This document shows positions 24,107 to 31,332 of a stretch of DNA of 43,652 bases, piece by piece; within the stretch, counting starts at the first letter, position 1; each line of letters begins with the position of its first letter. The notes below the pieces were generated by a model that was given only the letters and a program-made list of their open reading frames with translations, ran no database searches and was not told where the DNA came from. The stretch lies in the NCBI GenBank assembly GCA_025453745.1, contig JALOPS010000015.1:1-43652 (forward strand), read 5' to 3'. Source of the stretch: Gemmatimonadaceae bacterium. GTDB taxonomy: Bacteria > Gemmatimonadota > Gemmatimonadetes > Gemmatimonadales > Gemmatimonadaceae. Made by a program: the position numbers and the translations under genes.

Positions 24107-26092
24107 TCAGGTATCAGGTGCGGCTACCACGGGACCAGCAGGTGCGGCAACGGGTGCATCGGGGGCGTGCAGTGCGGCCAGCAGATCGGCCGCGGCGACC
24201 GGTTTTCGGAGCACGAGATGGGCCGCCGCTGCATCGGCGACGCGTGGCTCCCACCCGGTCACGACCAACCGTCGCATGGACGGGAAGCGATCGCGCGCCA
24301 GCCCGATCAGCTCCCAGCCGCTGCCATCCGGCAGCCCCAGGTCGGTAATGAGCACATCCCAGCGCTTCTGCAGGAGCTGGTTGCGTGCTTCGGCCACGGA
24401 GGCGACGGTGTCCACGTCGTGACCGCTGACGCGCAGCAGCGTGCTGACGAAGTCGCGACCATCCTCATGGTCTTCGACCAGCAGGATGCGCTGTCGGCCG
24501 GTGATCACCGCTGGGGGCGTCGCGTCGTCGGCCGGTGACGCGGTCACGCGCGGAAAGCGCAGACGCACCGCCGTGCCCTCGCCGAGCGCCGAGTCGATCT
24601 CCGCCACGCCGCGATGCCGCCGCGCGATGCCGTAGACCTCCGCGAGCCCGAGCCCCGACCCCGCCGCACCCTTCGTGGAGAAGAACGGCTCGAACGCACG
24701 ATCACGCACTTCGTCGCTCATGCCGATGCCGGTGTCGCGCACTTCGATCCACGCATCCGTGGCGTCGCACCCGGTGACGATGGTGAGGGTACCTCCGTTG
24801 GGCATCGCGTCGATCGCGTTGTGCACGAGATTCAGGAGCGCTTCGCGCAGCTCACCGCTGAGCGCGCGCACGTGTGCCTCGGGATGATGCGACGACGAAT
24901 ACGCCAGCGATCCGCCGTCGGCCCGCTCGGCCCAGAGCGCGTGCGTCATCGCGACGACTTCATCGGCGATGGTGGGCAGGTGCACCACTTCCTCGGCGGC
25001 CACATCGAGCGGGTCCTGACGGATGAAGCGCCCGACGCGCGCCGCGGTGGCGGCACCCGTCTCCGCGGCACGATGGATCCGCTGGGCGTAGTCGCGCACG
25101 GCGGCCGGTTCATCGGCCTTGAGGGCGAGCAACCAGGCCGCCGCCATGATCGGATTGAGGGCGTTGTTCACGTCGTGCATCACGCCGGCGGCAAGCTGCC
25201 CGAGCGAGGCCAATCGACGCTCGCGCGCACGCGCCTCCTGCATCGCCAACAGCTCCCGCGACCGCTGCTCGACCATGCGCTCGAGGCGCGTCGCCTCGAC
25301 CGATACGCGCGCGTTGAGGGCGCTCGACCGATCGAGCTCCGCCGCCAGCGCGCGCCGCAACTGCTCGCGCTCGGTGACGTCACGATCGACCTGTGCGACG
25401 CCCACGATGGCGCCCGCGGCATCGCGCACGGGCGAGGCGTGGCTCTCGACGATCTTCACGCCGCCACCGCGCCGCACTTCGAGCAGATGAATGGGACGTG
25501 CCTCGCCGAGCAAGGCACGCTCGGACGGGTGCTGCCCGGCGGCGAGCGGTTCGCCCGTGAGTGCGTCGAGCGCGCGATCCTGCGCCAGCAGCTCCGCGAG
25601 CGTCCCGGGACGGTCATCCGCAGGGTGTTCCGATTGCGCGGCACGATTCGCGCGCAGCAGTCTCCCCTCCGCATCGAAGACGCGCACCGTCGACGGTGTG
25701 GCGTCGAAGATCGCGGCCAACTCGCGTGCGCGCTTCCCGAGCGCGAGGCGCAGCGCTTCCCGATCGGTCACTTCGCTGACGGCCGCGAGCACCGCGTCGT
25801 CTCCCTCGAGCACGGAGAAGCGCACCTCCAGGAGCCGCGCGGGATCCGTCGGCATCGGCACGCGCAGCGAGTCGACGCGTTCACCGGCGCGTACGCGCGC
25901 GAGCGCCTCGGTGAGGTCCGGCTGTGCGGGCCCCAACGGCGCATGGCGCGTGACCGCGGTGAGCCCCAGGAGCTCGGCGGCCGCGGCGTTGTGATAGCGC
26001 ACCGCGCCGTCGCCATCGAGCACGAGCACGGCGGTCGCCAGAGCGTCGACCACCGCGGAGGCGAATGCGGCGGGAAGCATCGGCACCGTCAT
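24107..26092 (-). CDS. PAS-containing hybrid histidine kinase with receiver domain
   Basis: 661 residues, cytosolic (no membrane helix). Domain order: a PAS-like domain (about 8-115: LATAVLVLDGDGAVRYHNAAA), a second PAS (about 125-240, ending in AQVDRDVTERE), and a coiled coil. Next is the phospho-acceptor helix with GQLAAGVMHDVNNALNPIM (His followed by DVNN, the NtrB-like type). The ATPase domain has HNAIDAMPNGG, VRDTGIGMS, FEPFFSTKGAAGSGLGL. The C-terminal receiver has LLVEDHEDGRD, the Asp in LITDLGLPDGSG, and Lys in LVLRKPV. The ATG overlaps the ndh stop (ATGA), so the kinase is made from the same transcript as the NADH dehydrogenase. Phosphotransfer to the ANTAR regulator just downstream is likely. 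Confidence 0.9.
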   Translation of the reverse strand: MTVPMLPAAFASAVVDALATAVLVLDGDGAVRYHNAAAAELLGLTAVTRHAPLGPAQPDLTEALARVRAGERVDSLRVPMPTDPARLLEVRFSVLEGDDAVLAAVSEVTDREALRLALGKRARELAAIFDATPSTVRVFDAEGRLLRANRAAQSEHPADDRPGTLAELLAQDRALDALTGEPLAAGQHPSERALLGEARPIHLLEVRRGGGVKIVESHASPVRDAAGAIVGVAQVDRDVTEREQLRRALAAELDRSSALNARVSVEATRLERMVEQRSRELLAMQEARARERRLASLGQLAAGVMHDVNNALNPIMAAAWLLALKADEPAAVRDYAQRIHRAAETGAATAARVGRFIRQDPLDVAAEEVVHLPTIADEVVAMTHALWAERADGGSLAYSSSHHPEAHVRALSGELREALLNLVHNAIDAMPNGGTLTIVTGCDATDAWIEVRDTGIGMSDEVRDRAFEPFFSTKGAAGSGLGLAEVYGIARRHRGVAEIDSALGEGTAVRLRFPRVTASPADDATPPAVITGRQRILLVEDHEDGRDFVSTLLRVSGHDVDTVASVAEARNQLLQKRWDVLITDLGLPDGSGWELIGLARDRFPSMRRLVVTGWEPRVADAAAAHLVLRKPVAAADLLAALHAPDAPVAAPAGPVVAAPDT

Positions 26093-27381
26093 GCGGCGTT
26101 CACCTGCGGCACGGCGTCTTCCATTGGCAAGGTCGGGGCGCTCAACAGGCGCACGCCGCGCTGGAAGGTGAGATACGCGTAGCCCCACTGCAGCAGCACG
26201 CTCACGCGATTGCGGAACCCGACCAGATAGAGCAGGTGGATGAACAGCCACGCCCACCACGCGATCAGGCCACTCAGCTTGATCGGACCGAGCGCGGCGA
26301 CGGCCTTGTGGCGACCGATGGTGGCGAGGTCGCCCTTGTGGTGATAGACGAACGGGGAGGTTGGCGCGCCGCGCACCCGTTGCGCGATCATGCGCCCCGC
26401 GTGCGCACCGCCCTGATTCGCCCCGGGTGCCACGCCCGGCACGAGCGCGCCGCCGATCTCCACGTGCGCGAGATCGCCAACAACGAAGAGCTCCGGATGT
26501 CCCGCGACCGACAGGTCGGGCTCCACGATCACGCGCCCCGCGCGATCGAGCGGCACGCTGAGCGACCGCGCCACCGGTGCACCCGCGTTGCCGGCGGCCC
26601 AGAACACCGTGGTCGCCGGGATGAGCTCGCCGCCCACGGTCACGCTGTAGGGAGTGATTGCCGTGACGGGCGCACCGAGGCGCAATTCGACCCCGAGCGC
26701 GCGCAGTGAGCGGGCCGCCGCGTCGGACAGCGCGGGGTCGAACGCGGGGAGCACGCGCGACCCCGCTTCGACGAGGACGACGCGCGTCTTCGCCGTATCG
26801 ATGTGCCGGAACTCGCGACGCAGCGCCGTGTGCGTGATTTCGGGAATGATGCCCGCGAGCTCCACCCCCGTGGGGCCCGCACCGACAACGACGATCGTCT
26901 GCAGCGCGGCGCGCTCGACGGGGTCGGCGGTGCGTTCGGCGCGCTCGAACGACAGCAGAAAGCGCTTGCGCAGCTCGGCTGCGTCCGCGAGGGTCTTGAG
27001 GCCGGGCGCGAGGGGTGCCCAGTCGTCACGGCCGAAGTAGGCATGTCGCGCCCCGGCGGCCAGCACGAGATAGTCGTAGCGGAGCGTATTGGGCTCCACA
27101 TCGAGCAGCACCGAGCGCGCGACCGGGTCGATGGCCAGTGCCTCGGCGAGCAGGACCTCGACATTGCGCTGGCGACGCAGCAGCCAGCGGATCGGCACGG
27201 CGATGTCGCCCGGCGAGAGGCCCGCTGTCGCCACCTGGTAGAGCAGCGGCTGAAACAGATGATGATTGGTGCGATCGACGAGCGTGATGTCGACCGGCGC
27301 GTCGCGAAGGGCCCGCGCCGCGGCGACGCCGCCGAAACCTCCACCGATAATGACGACCCGGGGTCGGACCACGCTGCCCAT
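26089..27381 (-). CDS. ndh: Type II NADH:quinone oxidoreductase (NDH-2)
   Basis: Single-subunit, non-proton-pumping NADH dehydrogenase that passes electrons from NADH through FAD to quinone at the membrane surface. 430 residues. FAD-binding GGGFGGVAAARAL lies at about 13-25, NHHLFQPLLYQVATAGLSPGDIA at about 39-61 is diagnostic of the family, NADH-binding VVVGAGPTGVELAG at about 162-175, and FVVGDLAHV at about 295-303. The C-terminal amphipathic and hydrophobic stretch (LSGLIAWWAWLFIHLLYLVGFRNR) gives membrane attachment. It heads an operon with a PAS kinase and an ANTAR regulator. The ATG is preceded by TAGGCT and 6 nt, with no Shine-Dalgarno. Together with cydAB it could form a minimal respiratory chain. 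Confidence 0.95.
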   Translation of the reverse strand: MGSVVRPRVVIIGGGFGGVAAARALRDAPVDITLVDRTNHHLFQPLLYQVATAGLSPGDIAVPIRWLLRRQRNVEVLLAEALAIDPVARSVLLDVEPNTLRYDYLVLAAGARHAYFGRDDWAPLAPGLKTLADAAELRKRFLLSFERAERTADPVERAALQTIVVVGAGPTGVELAGIIPEITHTALRREFRHIDTAKTRVVLVEAGSRVLPAFDPALSDAAARSLRALGVELRLGAPVTAITPYSVTVGGELIPATTVFWAAGNAGAPVARSLSVPLDRAGRVIVEPDLSVAGHPELFVVGDLAHVEIGGALVPGVAPGANQGGAHAGRMIAQRVRGAPTSPFVYHHKGDLATIGRHKAVAALGPIKLSGLIAWWAWLFIHLLYLVGFRNRVSVLLQWGYAYLTFQRGVRLLSAPTLPMEDAVPQVNAA

Positions 27382-27387
27382 ATCGGT

Positions 27388-27393
27388 AGCCTA
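27388..27393 (-). promoter_or_regulatory. -10-like TAGGCT 6 nt before ndh
   Basis: TANNNT followed by exactly 6 nt and ATG, as at tetR and nadA. The hexamer 17 bp further up (TGGTGT) is a poor -35. Confidence 0.4.
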
Positions 27394-27452
27394 TCGGGGG
27401 GCCCGCCGCCACACCAGAGCCGTGCGGACTGGCCTATCGGTTCGTTTTTTCT

Positions 27453-27467
27453 AACTGTTGCAGAGTT
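27453..27467. promoter_or_regulatory. A/T-rich patch with imperfect dyad upstream of ndh
   Basis: AACTGTTGCAGAGTT is a 15-bp quasi-palindrome (outer AACT/AGTT arms) beside a run of six T in an otherwise GC-rich window. It lies about 70-85 bp upstream of ndh and directly after the ABC ATPase stop. On the minus strand the run reads A, so it is not a terminator for the ATPase gene; a regulator site for ndh is plausible. Confidence 0.35.
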
Positions 27468-27471
27468 TGCT

Positions 27472-28587
27472 TTACTTCAACACATCGTCTGCCGGCGGGC
27501 ACACCACGCACACGTGTCCGTCGCAGGCATGTACGTGCACCACGCTGCCGTCCGCGATGGGCGCGCCGGCATGGGCAACCATGAGCTCTGGGCCGCCGGC
27601 GATCGCCACCCGATAGCGATGCGTGGCACCGGCGAACCGTCGGGCGATGACGACACCGGGCCATCCAACGGGCGCCCCCGGCGACGGCACTGCCAGCGTC
27701 AACGCGTCGGGACGCAGCACCGCAGTACACGCCCCTCGTGCCGCCGGCGCTACCAGCGGTGCGAGAGCGGTCGTCGTGCCGCCGAGCGTGAGCTGCACGC
27801 AGGTACCATCGAACGTCGCCGGCAGGAGCACCGCATCGCCGATCATCGCGGCGACGGCGTCGGAGGCGGGCGCCACGTAGAGCCGTTCCGGCGTCGCGAC
27901 CTGCACGAGCGCACCGTCGCACAGCACCGCCACACGATCGGCGAGGGCGAAGGCGTCGGCATGGTCGTGCGTGACGAGCAGCGTGGTCACGCCGGACGTG
28001 CGCACCACCGACTGCAGCGCGTCGCGCCACGCTCGGCGCGTCGCCGGATCGAGCGCGGCCAACGGTTCATCGAGGAGCAGCACGGCGGGCTCGACGGCAA
28101 GCGCGCGCAAGAGGGCGACGCGTTGACGCTCACCCCCGGACAGCGCGTCGACCCGACGATGCGCGATGCCCCCCAGGCCGTGAGCGCGCAACTGTACATC
28201 GGCGCGCGACTCCCGCTCGCGGCGCGGAATCCCGCGTGGTTCGAGCCCGAACGCCACGCTCTCGCGCGCGGAGAGATGCGGTGCGAGTGCGAGCTCCTGC
28301 ACGACGATGGCGATCCCGCGCGCCTCCGGCGCGGCCTGCGTCACGTCGCGACCGCCTACGCGGACGCGCCCACTCTCGAGCGGCAGCAGGCCGGCAACAC
28401 ATCGGAGCAACGTCGACTTCCCCGCCCCGCTCGGCCCCAGGAGCGCGACCGTCTCTCCGGCCTGCACGCGGAGGTCGATGGCGCGCACGCCACCGCCAGT
28501 CGGAAACCGCTTCGTGAGCCGCTCGAGCGTCAGCGCGTCGGCAACGTCGGCGTTCACCGCGAGTGACGTACGCCACACCCGGCGCAT
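27472..28587 (-). CDS. Orphan ABC transporter ATP-binding protein (PotA/FbpC-like)
   Basis: 371 residues. Complete ATPase domain: Walker A LLGPSGAGKST (about 49-59), Q-loop VVQELALAPHLSA, signature LSGGERQRVALLRAL (about 147-161), Walker B VLLLDEPLAALDP, and H-loop LVTHDH. The C-terminal about 130 residues look like the regulatory TOBE-type domain found in ATPases of iron, sulfate or polyamine importers. No permease or binding protein lies nearby on either side, so the transport partner is unknown. The extreme C-terminus holds a Cys cluster (HACDGHVCVVCPP) that is unusual for this family. It follows the PIG-L gene by 13 bp on the same strand. Confidence 0.88.
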   Translation of the reverse strand: MRRVWRTSLAVNADVADALTLERLTKRFPTGGGVRAIDLRVQAGETVALLGPSGAGKSTLLRCVAGLLPLESGRVRVGGRDVTQAAPEARGIAIVVQELALAPHLSARESVAFGLEPRGIPRRERESRADVQLRAHGLGGIAHRRVDALSGGERQRVALLRALAVEPAVLLLDEPLAALDPATRRAWRDALQSVVRTSGVTTLLVTHDHADAFALADRVAVLCDGALVQVATPERLYVAPASDAVAAMIGDAVLLPATFDGTCVQLTLGGTTTALAPLVAPAARGACTAVLRPDALTLAVPSPGAPVGWPGVVIARRFAGATHRYRVAIAGGPELMVAHAGAPIADGSVVHVHACDGHVCVVCPPADDVLK

Positions 28588-28600
28588 GCGTGCGACGCCG

Positions 28601-31297
28601 TCACGGCACGGGCGTCGGCGCCGGGCGCGCGGCTAGCAGGTTGACGAGGAGACGCGCCGCACCCGGCACCGCCTGCGGCAACTGCCGGAAGAGCGAGAGC
28701 GTGGTGTACACGTACAGACCGCGACCGACGGACGCCACGAGCACGCCGCCGCGATTTTCGGGCTCATCGGGATCGCGCATCGCGACGAGCGGCGTGTAGC
28801 GACTGTCGAAGGTGCTCGGCATGTAGAGCCCGCGCTCCTGCACCCAGCCGACAAAATCGTCCGCCGTGATGCGATTGGGTCCGGCGAGCACAGGATGCCG
28901 CGGCGCCAGCACGGTGACCGGCGCCGTCTCGAGCGTCACGCGCGCTGCCGGACGCGTGAGCGTGATCGGGTAGGGCATCACGCCGGGCTGCAGCATCTCG
29001 TACTGTCCAAACTGCACGACCAGCGTGCCGCCGCCGCGCGCGTACGCGAGCAGCGCGGCGTTGCTCGCGATCAGCGCGGGCTGCGCATCGTAGGCGCGCG
29101 GTCCGACCACCACGGCGGTGAAGCGCGAGAAGTCCGTGGTCGCCACCGCATCGGGCGTGACGCGTGTGACCGGGATGCCCAACTGTTCCAGCGCGACGAT
29201 GCCATTGTCGCCCACGCCCTGCACATACGCCACGCGCAGTCTCGGTGGCACCGTGATCGGCACCGCCTGGAGCCAGAGTCCCGCATGCTGATAGAGCCGC
29301 TGCGGTGCGATGTGATCGTACGCGACCTCGACGGCGCCGCTCGTCACGGTGACATCGGCGAAGCGCGCGGCGGCCGTGAGCGGGTAGCGACCCGGCGCAA
29401 GCCGTCCGCGCACGCGAAAGGTGACCGTGCTGTCGGCGTCGGGCGCCAGCGTGCGTGCGCGTTCGAGCGAATCGGCGACGAGGCCGGGCGGCAGCGTCAG
29501 CGACACGCGCACCATCTGCGCCGACGGATACGCGGAGCGCACATGCACCGCGATGGTGCGATCGATCGACTGGTCCGCGCGCACGTACGCGGCGGCGCCG
29601 TCGAGCGCGACGGTGATGCCCGGCACCGCGACCACGGGGCGCTGACGCTCTCCCTGCACGGGATCGGCGTAGCGCTGCACGATCGGCGCACGGACGGTCA
29701 GCGGCTCGCCGGCGATCTCGAGCTCCAGGGTGGCTTCGAGCCGGCTGTCGGCGGTGCGCGTCGCGTCGTCGCGTGCGTCGATCGGCACGCGATACAGGTC
29801 GTCCGCGCGGGGCGCGAGCCGCCACCATGGCGTGGTCACAACCTCGGTGCGCGCCAGCAGCGCGCGGCGCACGGCGCTGTCGGGGAGCACGGTGCGCCGC
29901 GTGGTGTCCCGTCGACCGATCGGCCCCGCAAACGCGCGACGCCACTCGATACTCGCACGCCCGCGATTGTACACGGTCACGCCGACGCTCAGCGTGTCGG
30001 GCAGCGCGGCGCCGAGTCCGGGGAGCGAGACGGGCAGCACGGGACGCGTCGCGGTCGCCTCGATCGCCACGCCCGCCGCGAGCAGCAGCGCGCGCTCGGT
30101 GCGCGTGGTGGTCAGTCGGAGCGCGTCCCACGCCGCTGCCGCGAGCGGCGGGCGATCGGGTGTGGCAGGTCGCCACCACTCGTCGAACCTCGGCAACAGC
30201 ATGGGCGGGCGCAGCCCCGCCGTCGCCAAGAGCGCGGGCGGAGCGTCGCCCAATTGCGCACGTGCGGCGCGCAGCAAGCGCAACGCCGACGCAAGCGGCG
30301 CGACGGTGGCCGAGGGATCGTCGGCGCGAAACGCGACGCGCGCTTCTCTCACCTTTTGCATCGCGCTATCGAGTTGCGCCGCTGCCGCCGCGTTGCCCAC
30401 CGCGCGCATGACGCCCGCCCACGTCGTGTCGATACCGGCAAACAGGTCGCGCGCGTTCGGTGCATCGCCCACGCGCGACGCCTCGCGGCGCACGTAGTCG
30501 AGCTGCACACCCTTGCGCTGCAACACCCCGAACCCCTGCGACTTGTGCTGGCTCCGGCTTTCGGCCGCCAGCTCGGCGAAGCTGCGACCGAGGAGCGGAC
30601 TGTACTCACCAACATTGATCGTGAGCGTCGCCTGATCGGGCATGAAGCGCGCCGCGCGATAGAACGTCGACACCGTCCACGACGGGCCGTGTGTGGCGAG
30701 CGGGAAGCGCACCGTGTCGGCCGCGAGGTCGTAGGCCTCGCGCGCGAGCAGCCCCGAGACCTGGTGATGTCCGTGCCCATCCCGCGGCGTCCCGGTGAAC
30801 ACGGCAACGATCACGTGCGGGCGGAATGCGCGCACGACGCGCACGACGTCGCCCAGCACCTCCTCGCGCGGCCAATGGGCCAGCGTTTCGTCGGCCGACT
30901 TGGAGAAGCCGAAGTCGTACGCGCGCGTGAAGTACTGCCGGCCACCATCGATGCGTCGTGCCGCGAGCAGCTCTTCGGTGCGAATGGCACCGAGCGCCTC
31001 GCCCAGCTCGTTGCCGATGAGGTTCTGCCCGCCGTCGCCGCGCGTGAGCGAGAGATACGCCGTCTCCACGTGGCGTGCGCGCGCGAGCCAGGCGATGAGG
31101 TTGGTGTCCTCGTCGTCGGGGTGCGCGGCAATCATCAAGACGCGCGCCGTGGTGCCAATGGACGCGAGGGCGTCGGCAATGGCCACGGCGCCGCGCTCCT
31201 GCGCGCCGAGCGTATTCGCGCCGGCCAGCGCGGCCCCGATGCACCACGCGGCCCGACGAAGCTGTCGGACCGCGTGGCGTGCGTGATGCCTGAGCAT
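28601..31297 (-). CDS. Exported PIG-L/LmbE-family deacetylase with C-terminal amidotransferase-like domain
   Basis: 898 residues. A signal-like start (hydrophobic AWCIGAALAGANTLGAQ, about 17-33) suggests export. The LmbE-type zinc hydrolase domain follows: AAHPDDEDTNLIAWLAR (about 57-73) with the AHPDDE metal motif, then TRGDGGQNLIGNELGE, and GTPRDGHGHHQVSG with the second His group. PIG-L enzymes remove N-acetyl groups from sugar amides; the substrate here is unknown. The middle has beta-rich domains (VTVYNRGRASIEWR, VRVSLTLPPGLV). The C-terminal about 200 residues (VAYVQGVGDNGIVALEQLGIPV, VVVGPRAYDAQPAL, GGGTLVVQFGQYE) resemble a class I glutamine-amidotransferase-like fold. Start chosen at 31297 because it directly precedes the signal sequence. 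Confidence 0.87.
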   Translation of the reverse strand: MLRHHARHAVRQLRRAAWCIGAALAGANTLGAQERGAVAIADALASIGTTARVLMIAAHPDDEDTNLIAWLARARHVETAYLSLTRGDGGQNLIGNELGEALGAIRTEELLAARRIDGGRQYFTRAYDFGFSKSADETLAHWPREEVLGDVVRVVRAFRPHVIVAVFTGTPRDGHGHHQVSGLLAREAYDLAADTVRFPLATHGPSWTVSTFYRAARFMPDQATLTINVGEYSPLLGRSFAELAAESRSQHKSQGFGVLQRKGVQLDYVRREASRVGDAPNARDLFAGIDTTWAGVMRAVGNAAAAAQLDSAMQKVREARVAFRADDPSATVAPLASALRLLRAARAQLGDAPPALLATAGLRPPMLLPRFDEWWRPATPDRPPLAAAAWDALRLTTTRTERALLLAAGVAIEATATRPVLPVSLPGLGAALPDTLSVGVTVYNRGRASIEWRRAFAGPIGRRDTTRRTVLPDSAVRRALLARTEVVTTPWWRLAPRADDLYRVPIDARDDATRTADSRLEATLELEIAGEPLTVRAPIVQRYADPVQGERQRPVVAVPGITVALDGAAAYVRADQSIDRTIAVHVRSAYPSAQMVRVSLTLPPGLVADSLERARTLAPDADSTVTFRVRGRLAPGRYPLTAAARFADVTVTSGAVEVAYDHIAPQRLYQHAGLWLQAVPITVPPRLRVAYVQGVGDNGIVALEQLGIPVTRVTPDAVATTDFSRFTAVVVGPRAYDAQPALIASNAALLAYARGGGTLVVQFGQYEMLQPGVMPYPITLTRPAARVTLETAPVTVLAPRHPVLAGPNRITADDFVGWVQERGLYMPSTFDSRYTPLVAMRDPDEPENRGGVLVASVGRGLYVYTTLSLFRQLPQAVPGAARLLVNLLAARPAPTPVP

Positions 31298-31332
31298 GAA
31301 TGACGAGCGGGCGTGACGACGATGCGCGCCGG

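Noticed and set aside
28895-31303. Long open frames opposite real genes, such as 802 codons here, 979 codons at 31300-34239 and 450 codons at 37251-38603 on the plus strand
   Set aside because: They mirror well-supported genes, give Arg/His/Gly/Ala-rich translations with no domain, and are expected at this GC content because stop codons are rare.
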